64,000 nucleotides of DNA from positions 15,217,884 to 15,281,883 of the forward strand of contig CM052356.1 in the NCBI GenBank assembly GCA_028551475.1. The letters run 5' to 3'. Both the position numbers and the translations under genes were made by a program. Below, in pieces: positions 47,201 through 60,700 of the stretch. Numbering within the stretch: position 1 is the stretch's first letter; each line of letters opens with the position of its first letter. The DNA comes from Casuarina equisetifolia (taxonomy: Eukaryota; Streptophyta; Magnoliopsida; Fagales; Casuarinaceae). The notes under the pieces are model-generated. The model searched no databases. It was not told the origin of the DNA and saw nothing but the letters and a program-made list of their open reading frames with translations.

Positions 47201-49663
47201 TCTTTGAAAGAAAACCAAACATTTCATATTTTCATGTTTTTGGCAGCAAATGTTTTGTTTTAAATCATGGAAAAGAATCACTTGGAAAGTTTGACTTCAA
47301 AAGTGATAAAGCAATTTTTCTTGGATATTCTCATACAAGCAAGGCATATAGGGTGTTTAACAAACGAACCCTAGATGTAGAAGAGTCAATTCATGTTAAG
47401 TTTGAGGATGATTGTTAACAAACTCCAGAAATTGAAGAGAACATTATCTCTAAGAGTGTTCCAAACAAGGCTGAAGCAGAAGGGGAGTCTGAAACTAGGG
47501 ATCTTTCCTTTCCTAGAGTAAGAGGTGAAGTAGATTAGGATCACATAATAAGATATCCTAATGTTAGAGTTAGTACAAGGTCTCGGGTTCAAAATACTTG
47601 TGAACATCAAGCCTTTTTATCCCAAGTAGAGCCAAAGAAAGTAGATGAGGCTTTTAAGGATGAAAACTAGTTTCTTACTTTGCAAGAATTAAACCAATTT
47701 GAAAGAAGCAAGGTCTAGAATCTAGTTCCTAGACTAAATGATCATCCAGTTATAGGCACAAAGTGGGTATTTAGAAATAAACTAGATGAAAATGGCATTA
47801 TTACTAGAAATAAGGCCAGGTTAGTGACACAAGGATATAGTCAAGAAGAAGGAATTGACTATGATGAAATATTTACACCGGTGGCTTAGTTAGAAGCAAT
47901 TAGGATTTTGTTTGCTTTTGCTTGCTATATGAACTTTACTTTGTTTCAAATGGATGTTAAAAGTGCATTTTTAAATGGTATTGTAAAGGAAGAAGTATAT
48001 GTTGAACAACCTACCAGATTTGAGGATCTGATTCATTCAAATCATGTATTTAAACTCTCCAAAGCTTTATATGGTTTGAAACAAGCTCCATGAGCATGGT
48101 ATGATAAACTAAGTACTTTTTTAATTGATAATAGTTTTAGGAAATGAAAAATGGACAACACTTTATTTACAAAGAACAAATAAAAAGAAATCTTAATTGT
48201 TCAAATATATGTTGATGACATTGTGTTTGGTTCTACAAATTTACACTATGTGAAGAATTTGCTGCATGCATGCAAAGTGAATTTGAAATGAGTATGATGG
48301 GTGAGTTAACATACTTTCTTAGTTTGCAAATCAAACAAACAAACAAAGGAACCCTTATAAGTTAAACAAAATACACAAATGAATTGCTCAATAAGTATAA
48401 GATGCATGACTCTAAACCAATGAACACACCTATGAGCATTTCTTTATCTTATCCAATGATGAAAATGGAATTAGCGTAAACATTAAATCATATCATGGAA
48501 TGATTGGTTCTTTGCTATATTTGGCTACATCTAGAGTTGATATTATGTTTAGTGTATGCTTGTGTGCTAGGTATCAATCTAATCTTAAAGAATAGCACCT
48601 AGTCGATGTTAAAAGAATCTTAGATACCTTAGAAACATAGTTTCTTTAGGAATCTGGTATCCTAGAGATACAACCTTGAACTTGCATGCCTTTAGTGATT
48701 TAGATTATGCTGGCTTCAAATTAGATAGGAAGAGTACAAGTGGTGGATGTCACTATCTCGGAAACATGCTTGTTTCTTGGCACTCTAAGAAACAAAATTG
48801 TGTAGCTCTTTCCTCCATTGAAGCCGAATACATAGCTGTCGCTGGTAGTTGTGCTCAAATCTTGTGGATGAAACAAAAATTAGAAGATTATGGTATATCA
48901 TCATAGAAAGTTCCATTAAATGTAACAACATCAGTGTTATTAATCTCACTAAGAACCCTATATAGCACTCTAAAACTAGACATTTAGAAATTAGACGTCA
49001 TTTCATTAAAGATCATGTTCAAAAAGGTGATGTTGTGCTTGAATTTGTGTTCACTGATCAGAAAATTACTGATATACTAACCAAACCTTTATCTAAAGAA
49101 AGGTTTTATGCTCTTCGAAGAAAGCTTGGAATGTTAGTGCCTGAAAATATTTAAACCTTCTATTCTTCGTGATTGCAATATTTCTATTCTTTTATTGTTC
49201 AAACCACCTACTCAGTTTGAGGGGTAGCTGCTCTATTTCTACTCTTGCCACATTCGGTTAGTGTTCTAAGTTTATCCTTTTGTTGGTCATTTTTACCTTT
49301 TATCATGATTACTTGCATGTTCATCTTTTTGCTTATGACAAAAAGGGGGAGAGAATAATGTGCAAATGTTTCAGTCTCATTTTTGACTTTATAAGTACAG
49401 AATGTGGGATATCTCTCTAACACCCTGCTTGCAAACTTATGTGTTCTACGGTGTTTGAAATATTAGAAACATGCATAGGACTTGCTTGTTGATCATATGA
49501 TATCAATTATGATCACATGAATGGTGAATATCATGAATCTAATTAAGCTATGATCAACTTTTGCAATGATAGTTGTGTACATTTTCATGAAAAAAGTGTT
49601 CGTTGTTTGGTGACATGTGCTATACTATTGAGATAATTTTGTCATCATCAAAAAGGGGGAGAT

Positions 49664-51379
49664 TGTTGAAAAATAAGGGTTTTATTGTGACAAAATGTAT
49701 TTGTGAATATATTTCTTGAAATATGTTTTTCATAAGTACAAAAGAAAACAATAGGAAGTAAAATGTGTACAAATTATAATATCAATCAATGATATTATAA
49801 AGTAATTGAGTTCTTACATTTCTTGATATAATGTTATTATATAATGCTCTCAAGAAATGATTTATTTAATATCATTATATAATGTATTGAGAAAAAACCT
49901 TATTTAAATAATGTTAAATGTGTCATATATTATATTTGAGAAAAAATGATACTTGCTCTTACTTGGATGAAGGTATGAAGTAATTGACTCTAGTAAAAAT
50001 TATGTTACTAAATCAAGACTATTATTAGAGCAAACTATGGTTCTACCAAGAACTTATAATATATGCTCTCGGCCTATTCATAATATATGTTCTCGGCTTG
50101 CTTATTACATTCACTCTTGGCCTACTCATAATGCTCTCGGCCTGCTTATTACATTCATTCTCAACCTTCTCATTATACTTATTCATGGCCCACTTATAAG
50201 GTAGCCTAGTTTGTATCACTAAATGAAACCCACCATTTCATTTAAGCAGCTTCTCTCTTAAGTTGCTCGCATGTGATGCCCTAATATGAACAAAAGTCAA
50301 TTGAAAAGAGAGAGAGATGGAAAAGTAGAGCCATTGGTGATCGAGTCCTCATTGGGAGGATTCTTGAGAAGACTGGTGTCAGAATGGTTGGATTTGTGAT
50401 TAAGAATGAAGATGTGAAGCTGATTTGAAGGGTGATTTGTTGTTCTAATGGGAAGAAGACTACATTATGAGGTTTGAAGGTTCAAAACCCTAGCTCTACT
50501 TTTTCTATTTAAGAAGAGCTAATCTATGGAGAAGGGTTTAACACTGACGAACATCTTAAGTTTGCTTTGATTAAAGAATCACTTATTGAGCTTATCTATT
50601 TAATCTCTCAATCTCACTCACTTTTGGTGAAATGCAAGACCATAGTGATATTGTGATTAAATAGTTTATTATTCGAATTTATCATCAATTGTGTCTTGTA
50701 TGACTTTGATTATGTGCTAATTTCATCAAAAATATATATTACACATAAACATTGGAAGGAATCCGAAACCCTAATTTGTTATAATTTAAGGATTTCGTGA
50801 TAGGAGCTTTGAGTCATAATATTCCTACCATAATAGCTCCTTTAGTTTACAATATCCCACAAACCTTCATATTATTTGGGATTTGTATTTGAACTGTGAT
50901 CTTTTGATCATATTCTGTAACTATGCTTAAGAATTCCTTGAAAGGGAATTACTTAGATTAAGGAGAACGTTTTCTCCTAATCTGGTTTAAGTAAAGGAGA
51001 CTTCAATTGGTTGGATTGAAAGAGAAGAGGGTGGACGTAGGACTCAAGGATTGAGTGCCGAACCACTATGGTAAATCTGGTGTTTATTTCTTTACTCTTT
51101 ATTGACTTGAATATCTCTTGTTGTTTACTGCTAATTATTCTATCATTTATTTGATACTAGCCAACTAGTTTATTTGCTAAATAGTTGTGAAATAATTGAA
51201 GATAACTTGCTGTCCCATCTAGAACTAATGTATCATTTGTTTAAAATTTGCTTTCTTGATACTGGTTTTATGTTTGTGACTTGTTTACATACTTGGATTA
51301 ATTTTATGTAAAAAATAATAGGGATTAACTCTTGGCTTAAACAATTCAACCCCTTCTTGTTAAGCCATAAAACCCAACA
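49664..51379 (+). repeat. Right LTR of the SIRE/Maximus-like copia element
   Basis: The roughly 1.7 kb block begins TGTTGAAAAATAAGG directly after a purine tract and ends AAAACCCAACA, a TG...CA form with TGTT/AACA ends. It contains a short degenerate tandem array (50,068-50,205). Confidence 0.7.
50068..50205. repeat. Degenerate ~24-bp tandem array inside the LTR
   Basis: Six units built on CTCGGCCTRCTYATWAY start at about 50,068, 50,092, 50,116, 50,136, 50,160 and 50,184, so the period is 24 bases with one 20-base step. Such arrays in LTRs often sit in the upstream regulatory part. Confidence 0.75.
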
Positions 51380-54294
51380 TCAATCTATGTGTTTCCTCAC
51401 AAGGTTGCTAAGGAATTCCCAAACCTCCATAGTATAGTTTTGTTGTATAAAAAACTCCTTAGTTTGAAGAAGACTTATGCCCTCTTGAAAATGAAGGTGC
51501 AACAACACTTAAATGGGTTTTTCAACAATGCCAAAAGCTTTAACCTTTGCTATGGTGCCTGCAAGTCTCTTATAGGCTGGTTAGACTTTGTTGACCCATC
51601 CAATTTATCCCTAAGCTCCATGAGCTCCACACACGTGTTGCATTCTTAGCTCATCCAACAAGCCCAACGCTTAAAGGCCTTTACCACCTTGGCCCATAAT
51701 GGATAATGACCTCATTGCACCTAATGCAAGAAGCCATGCCATGTTCGTAAGGCCTACTTTCTATTGGTTGGGTATCCTTTTGGATGGAAGCCCAAACAAA
51801 AAGGAAGAGCTAAAAGGAGGACTAATGGGACCACTGCTCACAACACAACAATTGAACCCACAGGCCTACCATATCCATTTGGTTATGGGCCTTAGTTTAC
51901 TGACCACTACATAATTAGTGCTTATGGTGGACTTATAACTTATCTTAGGTCCTCCCTTGCTCTTAATCCAAATATAGGCTTATTAGGCCTGCCTTTTACT
52001 CTAGGTAGCATTATTGGTGGATCCACTAGGTTGATCTTAACCCCATACTAACAAAGCCAGCTTGTGACCCTCCTCAATCAAATGGGTCCCTCTTATTCTT
52101 TTGCAAATTTTACTAGTGACACTTTCTTACCTAAATCTTTTTCTTCCACATGGATTACAAATTCATGAGCTAGTTACAATTTAAATATCTTGGATTTATA
52201 TTTTTCTTATGCCCTATATTTGTTTGCCTTCTTGACCAAACTCATAGTCCTATCACTTATATTGGTCATTATTGGCCTAACCCACATTTATCACTATAAC
52301 ATGTTTTGTTTGCCTTTCGTTTTCACCACAACCTTTTATCCATTCACAAACTCACCTATGATAATAATTGTGTTGTCAATTTTTTTGATAAATTTTATGT
52401 TTTGCAAGATCGTATGACTAGGGTACTAATCATGTTTAGCAAGGCTGAGGAGAGCCTATATTTTTTATGTTTCGTTATTCCAGAAAATTTTTATTTTGTA
52501 CTTTCTAATTTTTTACTATTTGTTACCAATAATTCATGTACTTTTAAATAGCCCCTTTCTTGCAATTTTGTTTTTAATAATAATAATAATAATAATAAGT
52601 GCCTTTGGCACAAATATTTGAGTCATTCTTCTTTCAAAACTTATTTTATGAATAAAAGATCAATTTTTTGTCGAGAATCATTTTCTTGTCCAATTTGTCC
52701 TCTTGCCAAATAGACAAAAGGGTCATTCACTCTTGATCACACAATCACCATGACCATCTTTGACCTCACCCACATAAATGTTTGGGGACCCCATTAACAT
52801 CCCACCCATGATGGTGCACCTTATTTTCTTACCATTATCAATGACTTCTTCCATGCCACTTAGACTTTCCTTCTTCAATATAAAAGTCATGTTTTTTCTA
52901 AAATCAAACTAAATTTAGCACTATTGTTAAGCATATTCACTTTGATAATGGTACTAAAATTTTTTTCATTACATGTGCCTTTTTCCTTTCCATTTAGGGC
53001 ACTATCCCTAAGAGCTTTTGCATCCATATTCTATAAAAAAATGGGGTGGTTGAATGCAAACATTGACACCTATTGGATGTTGTTTGCACTTTTGGGGCAA
53101 ATGTATTTTGACTAACACTTATTTGATTGATAGACTCCTTTCTCTTTCCCTTGGCAAGATCACACCTTATAAGCATCTTTTTGAAAAACCCCCACTTCTT
53201 GATCAGGTATTGTTGGTTGTCAATGTTTTGCCACCATTTTGGGTATTTATGACAAGTTCAGTTTGCATGCCCTTCCTTGTGTCTTCATAGGTTATCATTC
53301 TTACCAAAAAGTGTTACAAACTTTTTTATCCTACTTTTGGAAAATTTGTTGTTAGTTGTGATGTTATTTTTTATGAGGATATTTTTCCTTTTTTTTTTTA
53401 TGGCCCTGTAGTTCTCTTACCTTATCAACATTAGTCTTATTGCTTGAAGAAATATACTCCTTCATGCCTACTCGTTGATCTACTTGATGTTACATTGATT
53501 ATCTTTGAGCCGTCTAACCTTCAGGATCCTTCACCTGCTTCTTCCTTGCCATCCTTTGGTCTTATGTTTCCATCTTCCTTGAGATTTAAGTTGTGAGCAT
53601 TTTGCAACTTGGACTATGGCACATGTTCTATGACTAGACACTCCATTACAAGTTTATGCATAATGCTTAGGAATTCTTGATATCTTGGTGATCGAAGAAG
53701 CAACCAATAGTCTTTCTTTCATTAGTTGATGAAGAATATCAAGCTATGTAGGTCACCACAAGTGAAATCATTTGGATCAAAGGTTTGCTTAAAGATTTTG
53801 GCTTTTACATGCAACAACCAAGATTATTTTTTATGATAATGAAATAATAGAGAAGATAGTATCAAACCTGATATTTCATGAATGTACCAAGTACACTGAT
53901 GCAAATTGTCATTACGTAAGAGATAAGCTCCAACAAGGCATCATTAGAGCACACCATATTTCAACAAAAGGAAAACTAGTAGACTTACTAACAAAAACAC
54001 TTTGTAGTTGACAACATTGACATCTCCTTTTCAAGCTTGGAGTGTTTGGCTTATACAAACCTCTAACTTGAAAGGAAGTATTAATGGTTATAGGCATCCC
54101 AGATATGTTGCACCATTTGAATGTAATATCCCGTGTAATATTCCCTTGTAACATTCTCTCACTTATTAGGTTTTATGTATATATCTTGTATAGAATAGCT
54201 ATAATGCCTATAAGAGGAGGCAATGTTGTATAAAATGTATTGTAGAAATCATAATAGTGGATTCCCACACTCGTTGGTATTCAATTTCTTACAC
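51380..54294 (+). mobile_element. Second Ty1-copia element (fossil, broken)
   Basis: Parts recognised: a gag knuckle region (GYPFGWKPKQK-like, about 51,730-51,820), integrase (about 52,740-53,330, with NVWGPH, then FWGKCILTNTYLIDRL), an RNase H end (about 53,690-54,060, with FYDNE and HYVRDKLQQGIIRAHH) and a probable right LTR (about 54,078-54,294). It is heavily decayed, with many breaks, and looks older than its left neighbour. Its left edge coincides with the end of the SIRE/Maximus-like LTR. Confidence 0.75.
52575..52598. repeat. (TAA)n microsatellite
   Basis: About eight TAA units inside the decayed copia element. Confidence 0.85.
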
Positions 54295-56204
54295 TTCTGG
54301 ATTTTTATAGATTCTTGTCGACGAGTCTTCTCTGAGCAAAAGCCCTCTTGTTTCAGTTATTTTAGTAATCGGCAGCGTCTGGACTCCATCACTAGGAATG
54401 TGACGTTGGGATTCAAGATCGGGTGTGACCCGGTGCGTTGCACGCATTCTATTGGGATCTTGCCATGCTTCGCCGACATGGCATCGATGCTGATGTGATA
54501 GGTATTTGGATTGTGATTTTAAGACCCTCCATGAGCGTTTTGCAGGTTAAAATACGGTTAGATGCATATCTAACCCAAAATGTAAAGCTTTGTAGCTGTT
54601 GTGGCCTTGTCAACCAAGTTTTGTTTAAGGTTTGGTGGTTTCAACAAACTCAGAAATAATAATACAATAGAAGGGTCCTGCGTCTTTGAAAAGAAAAGGG
54701 TGGTGGGGAGCGAACCCCGAAAGGCGATGTTTAATTGACATTGAAGTTGCGCTCAAACAAGAGGCCGCGGGGCCTTCACGTCATGGCGGACCAACAAAAG
54801 ATAAGGCTTATAGACTGTGATCTCCGTGACGTTATCTTTTTCAAAAGAAGTTTCAGTTTTTTAATGGAGAAGTTACTAAAGATATACATTTGGAACAAAA
54901 CACACTAAAAAAATGTAATAGTCATCGGATTTCTTTCAACTTTTTAATGAATCTTTTCTTATGGTACAGACCAATTCAGATCTTGACAAGAGAATAACGT
55001 CATTTTTGGTATTAAACTTTTGTTGTTATTTGCAATTATTACTTCTATATTTTTTTTTATTCATTCACAATTGACATGAAGCTTATATACTTTTACTTGT
55101 TCTTTATTATTTGGTAGAGGTTTTTCTCCAACATCTTTGTTACAATCATAGGTGCAACCTTGACGGCTCTCCCAACCAACCTTAGTTCGAAGTTTCCTAT
55201 GAGCATATATTTTTTATATTTATTTCTTTGACAAATGGAACATTTGGATTTCAACGTAAAAGGTGCGAGGGGAGGTTTTGCATTTTGAAATGATTTTCCG
55301 TTAGCGTGTTTGATGGAAGGTGGTAAATGGTTGAGTAATTTTCATGATAAAATCCTAAAGACCAAGTAGAAACACCGAAATTTCCCACTTTGTCTACCCA
55401 ACGGTGAAAGGGTTAGGGTAAAAAAAGATAAAAATATATTCAATTTCTTCGGGTGAACTTTGGACCCTCGATGATAAAAGCATTTTTAACTATAGATAAA
55501 GGAATGTTTCCTCTATGAATTGATTTCGATTAACAAAAGGAGGATAGTGAATATCAAGACATATTGTCACGTGCTGGTTCTCTATCACGTACATACGGCC
55601 TAGACTTCCCCGCCCAAGACAGGTTATTTCGGATTATATTAGAGCTCATATCCTAAATCCTACAAAAGGGTTTTTATTTTTATTTATTTTTTATTGATAT
55701 TGCTTGCTTACAAGGTAGGAATACAGAGAATTATACAAAGTACATGCTACCCGAACCCCAGTTGCATCACAACCCCCATCCTCCCCGCCCCCACACCCCC
55801 CCGGGGGACCAACGTTGATCCCAGAGCCCCCTTAAATAAACGGATTGACAGAATAAATGAATATTGTTCTTAGGCACCTAACTTAGTAATTCAGCTATAA
55901 ATGGCCGTTGATAATGATTATTTCCATTTTCAATTAAATATCTGAAATTTTATCACTAGAGTGTTAAACACATTTGAGGGTCCCTAGTTTTTGAGTTCAT
56001 GGAATCTTGCTACGTTGAACGCTAAGTGGCAAAACTTGATCCAAGTAGGGTTTCCTTTTCTAATAGTACGATTAACAAAGAACGAGGCTGCAAATCTAAG
56101 ATAACTAAACGTAAAATAGTTAGAACTTCAAGACTTCTAATATGGAGTCCCTCATGTCACCTTGAAATTCTATTTCTGTTTATGCATTAGTAAGGTTAAG
56201 GCAA
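54295..56204. other. Intergenic sequence, nothing recognised
   Basis: Open frames at about 54,223-54,659 are short, overlapping and without known motifs. A C-rich run lies at about 55,760-55,805. No gene is supported. Confidence 0.45.
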
Positions 56205-56525
56205 TGCTTCAAACTCGCTGCATTCAAAAGGGTCAAAGCAGCCAAATAGAAGCAAGTTTGCTTGCTTAAGAGCAGATACGAGGAATTTCATAATTTAACG
56301 ATGAGCTACCTGGGAAAGGTCAAGGCCTCAACCAGAAGCAAAAATGAGGAGAAAACGAAAGGATCGTAAACGATGTGGAAGTCTGTCCAAGCCATCACCA
56401 CGGGGAAGATGAAAGGCAATTTCCTCATCCGGGTTCTTGATGTGAAGAATGAAGAAAGAAATGAGGGCTAGTATGTGCCTTAGAGAAAGCACTGATCCTC
56501 ACATCCTTCAGACCAACAAAAAGGC
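56205..56525 (+). promoter_or_regulatory. Conserved upstream block of RLK3
   Basis: Similarity to the RLK1 and RLK2 upstream regions begins near CTTCAAACTCGCTGCAT (about 56,208; compare 25,733 and 34,523) and continues through AATAGAAGCAAGTTTGCTTG to the start codon. The larger upstream block shared by RLK1 and RLK2 was not seen further left. Confidence 0.6.
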
Positions 56526-57242
56526 ATGGGCTTGTCAACATTTGAGAAGGTACGCTATCTAATACGCTTGTTTCTGTTTGTTCCGTTGTTTTCATCACCC
56601 ATTGTTGCATCTGCTCCTGCTTCTGCGGAAGCAGCCGATGCTCTTCTCACATGGAAAGCAAGCCTCCAAGAAGAAGCTCAGTCTCGGTTATCTTCGTGGA
56701 CTTTGCTTCCCAACAATGTCACCAATTCTTCTAACAATCTCAATTCAAGCACAAGCCCTTGTTCTTGGTCTGGTATTTATTGCAACATTTCTGGGATTGT
56801 CATCGGCATAAATCTTACGACGTCAGGCCTAAAAGGCTCACTCCAGGAATTTTCGTTCTCGTCTTTCCCAGCTCTGGAGTTTGTTAATCTGAGTATGAAC
56901 TCTCTCTTCGGTTCAATCCCACCTCAAATCCGTTACCTCTCCCAACTCATCTATCTTGATCTGTCCTTTAATCAGTTATCTGGGAAAATTCCACTTGAAA
57001 TCGGCTTGCTAACAAACCTTGAAATATTGCGCTCGTTTGAAAACCAGTTGAACGGCTCAATTCCTCAAGTAATAGGTCAGCTGAGGTCTCTTAACGAGCT
57101 TGCTTTAAACAACAACTCCTTAGCCGGTCCCCTTCCTTCTTCGTTGGGTTATTTAAGCAAACTGGCTTACTTGTATATCTTTAGCAATCCGCTATCTTGT
57201 TCCATTCCTTCAGAAATCGAAAATCTTTCAAACTTGGTTGAG

Positions 57243-57247
57243 CTTCG
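57243..57247 (+). repeat. Target-site duplication, left copy (CTTCG)
   Basis: CTTCG directly precedes the left LTR and is repeated at 62,384-62,388 directly after the right LTR. Five bases is the usual copia length. Confidence 0.85.
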
Positions 57248-57797
57248 TGTTAAGAAACAAATCAGCAGTCCACATCAACATTGCCATGTCAGTACCCCAT
57301 CTTGCCATGTCAACCTTCATTAAACAGTCAACTGTCCACGTGGCACCTCAAGTCCACATCAGCCCTGCACCTCTCTTCCTTGACGCACAGCCCTCCTATC
57401 TGAAATCTCCAGCCAGATCTGTGCACCGCTAGATAGGCAAATCTCACCGGAAATGTTTCCTTTCTCATCCAAGATCGAGCGCCTCCTCCAAGCTATTGAA
57501 TCATGTCCAAGTTCATCATTCACCAACCTTAAATTCAAAATATTCAAATAGATTGATATAGATTGGTATAGGGTTTTTCAAAACCTAGATTCGAAATTAT
57601 GTAATAAGATCAGATTGATATAGGGTTTTTATTTCCTTTTGTATACGTTTGTGATATGTCTATAAATTAGACATCGTTTTGTACAAATGATTCATCAAAT
57701 TGAAGTATTTCATTTTTCGCATATTATTAGGGTTCTTTGTGTTCTTCATGTTCTTGAGAAATTGATTCAATTTCTCTAGGATAATTCATTTTTAACT
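57248..57797 (+). repeat. Left LTR of the copia element in RLK3
   Basis: 550 bases, beginning TGTTAAGAAACAAATCAGCA and ending TTTTTAACT just before the primer-binding site. It is about 94% identical by eye to the block at 61,835-62,383. Confidence 0.92.
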
Positions 57798-60700
57798 TGG
57801 TATCAATCGCCACAGGCTAGTGCCTAATTTGATCCTCTTCAACTTCAACTCCAATGGCGCAATCACAACCCGATTTTGTTGCATCCCCTATGCCTACTGT
57901 TGGGAATTCCGGCCACATCTCCATTTCGGTTGCTTCTGTGCGGCTTCAAGGTCCCAATTACCTTGTTTGGAAGGCTCGGATTCTTCCATATCTTCACGCG
58001 ACGGAACTACTGCCCATAATTGACGGATCGATACCCTCTCCGCCGACCCATGTCATGGTCACCGACTCCAATGGTACTGCTACTCAGGTTCCTAATCCGA
58101 ACCTCCTCGAATGGCAAAAATGCAATCAGACCGCCTTGGGCCTTCTCTTTAACACCTGCTCAAATGAGATTGTCAGCCAACTAACAAAACAAGCCAGTCG
58201 CTGAAGTTTGGTGTGCTCTGGCAGCTGAATTCACTGCCCAGAGCTCCACTCAAGCCTCCAGGCTACATCCAAAGGCCACCGCACCGTCTTCGAGTTCCTG
58301 CATGAGATCAACGCTCTTGTTGAGGAGCTCAACGGTGTGGGTGAGGTAATCTCTGACAACAAGTACCTCACCTACCTTTTTTGAGGACTTGGCACACTAT
58401 TCACACCTCTGGCGATGGCGATCTCAGTCTACACCCGCACTCAAGGCCTTACCCGTGAAGATCTTTGTGGCCTTTTCCTTACCCAGGAAGCGCAACTCGA
58501 TCTGGCGGAGCAAGAACGGCCATCGACAGTGGCTTTCTCCAGCAACCGCGATCCACCATCTCGCGGTCATCTCGGGAACTCTGTCTGCTCTCTGCCACCA
58601 CAACGAAACACAGCAATCAACAGCCAGTCATTTCTGCCTCCGGCCAGTGGTAGGTTTCTTCCAGCAGCCGATCGCCGCTGCGCTCCCCGCTACCAGATCT
58701 GTCGTAGATCTGGCCACTGGGCCACCACTTGTCGGGCTCGATACACCTAGTCTAACTTGCATCAGGCCTGTACACCTCAGGTCAATCAGCTAGCCTACTC
58801 GGACTCCGTGGGTTCCTACCCAGATTCAACATCGGCCCAAACTCTATCAAATTGGTTCCCTGACTCCGGGGCCATGAACCATGTCTCGCCCAACCCAATG
58901 GGCCTGGACTCTCTGCAGCCCTATCCAAGGGCAAACCAAGTAACGGTTGGTGATGGGGTAGGCCTCCCAATCACCCATACTAGTAATTTATCCAACCCCT
59001 TTAATTTTAATATTAATAATGTTTTAGTGGTCCCTAATATTTCAAAAAAATTATTATCTGTGTCACAATTTACAAGGGATAATAACTGTGCATTTATTTT
59101 TTACCCTAATTTTTGTGTTGTTCAGCATCTACCTTTGGGCCAGACTTTGCTTAAGGGACCACTCGATTGCGGGCTTTATCGCCTTCAAACAAATAAATTG
59201 AAGCATAAGCCCATTATATTTCATGTATCCAAAAATATACTTGAAAAATGGCATTTTCGACTAGGGCATGCCCATTACTCTATTGTACTCAAAGTGCTTC
59301 AAAGAAATAAAATAAATTTTGAAGGCAATTTTAATTCCATTTGTCATGCTTGTCGCCTAAGTAAGAGTGCGAAATACGCTCATCTAATTACTCACAATAC
59401 GTCAAAAGCCCACTCGATCTTATTCATTTTGGCATCTGGGGACCTGCCCCAATTATTTCTTATTCAGGAAATAAATATTATATTACATTTATTGACGATT
59501 ATTTTAAATTTACCTGGATCTATGCATTCCAATCTCGACCTCAATTTCTTTATATTTTTGATAAATTTTGAATATTTATGGAATGTCAATGTCAAACCCA
59601 TATTAAAACTATACAATGTGATGGTGCCTCTGAATTTACATCCTCCGCCTTCACTTCCATGCTTTCTAAATTAGGCATTCATCAACAGATCTCTAGTCCT
59701 TATGGACATTTTCAAAATGGATCCGCCGAACGAAAACATCGACATATTGTTGAAACCAGGCTCTCTATGATTAATCACGCCCAAGTCCCACTCACATATT
59801 GGGACTTTGCATTTGAAATGGTGGTTCACATCATTAATCGCCTCCCAAGTCCCGTCATTAATAATTAAACACCTTGGGACTTATTATTTGGACAACAACC
59901 TTCCATATCCCATCTTAGGGTTTTTGGGTGCCTTGTATACCCTAATTTACGTCCATATGCTAAACATAAATTAAAGCCTCGTTCACGTCCATGTGTTTTC
60001 TTAGGCTACCCAACAGGTTATAAAGGCTACCGATGCCTTTGTCTTACCTCCAAATGCTTCTACATAGTAGTAGATGCCTCCTTTGATGAAAATAATTTTC
60101 CATTTCACAAGGCATCCAAGTCTCTCACTAATCATGAGACACCCACTATTCCTCTTCAAATATCTATTCCCTCTTCATCCAGACCCTTGGTTCCCTCAAA
60201 ACCATCAAATACTCCGGCCTCATCTATATCTCCACCACCTACCCAACCCAGGGCACCCCCTCCCTCTTCTACTTCCTCAAATCATCCCATGACTACACGT
60301 CTCAAAGGTGGTATCATACCTTGACGCACATTAACACGTCAACAAACATATGCTTTGACTGTTGCATCTCATCCTCTTAAGGAACCCACTTGCTTCACTA
60401 AAGCCAACAAACATTCTGAATGGCGCCAAGCCATGGCTGAAGAATATACGGCCTTAATTAAAAATCAAACTTGGGAACTCGTCCCTTCCTCTCCCAACAT
60501 TAAACCCATCGGTTGCAAATGGGTCTATAAAATTAAACGCTGCTCTGATGGGACCCTTGAATGCTGCAAGGCACGCTTAGTTGCCAAAGGATTTCACCAA
60601 CATCTTGGTATTGATTATACCAAAAATTTTAGTCCGATTACTAAACCTGTGACAATACAGACTCTTTTATCCCTTGCTTTTAGTAACGGTTGGACTATTT

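Larger units (their letters stand above)
44216..51379 (+). mobile_element. Ty1-copia element, SIRE/Maximus-like (fossil, broken)
   Basis: Parts in order: a long open gag frame at 44,233-45,180 (FDGINFRHWKQLMQ, CCHC knuckle CYECRKLGHIKVNCP), integrase (WHRKLGHAGLGLIERL and the following catalytic core, about 46,555-47,090), reverse transcriptase ([12 protein letters not shown], about 47,700-48,300), RNase H (FSDLDYAGFKLDRKSTSGG; LSSIEAEYIA, about 48,680-49,120), a purine tract (AAAAAGGGGGAGATTG) and a long right LTR. The gag type and the long LTR suggest the SIRE/Maximus lineage. It is broken, with on the order of ten or more breaks. A left LTR was not recognised at the gypsy junction. Confidence 0.85.

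Noticed and set aside
50068-50205. Regularly spaced repeats that could suggest a CRISPR-like array
   Set aside because: Units are contiguous, degenerate and lack unique spacers; the block lies in a plant LTR.
54223-54659. Two overlapping open frames after the second copia element
   Set aside because: No recognisable domain, no splice context and no conserved neighbours; probably chance or LTR flank.
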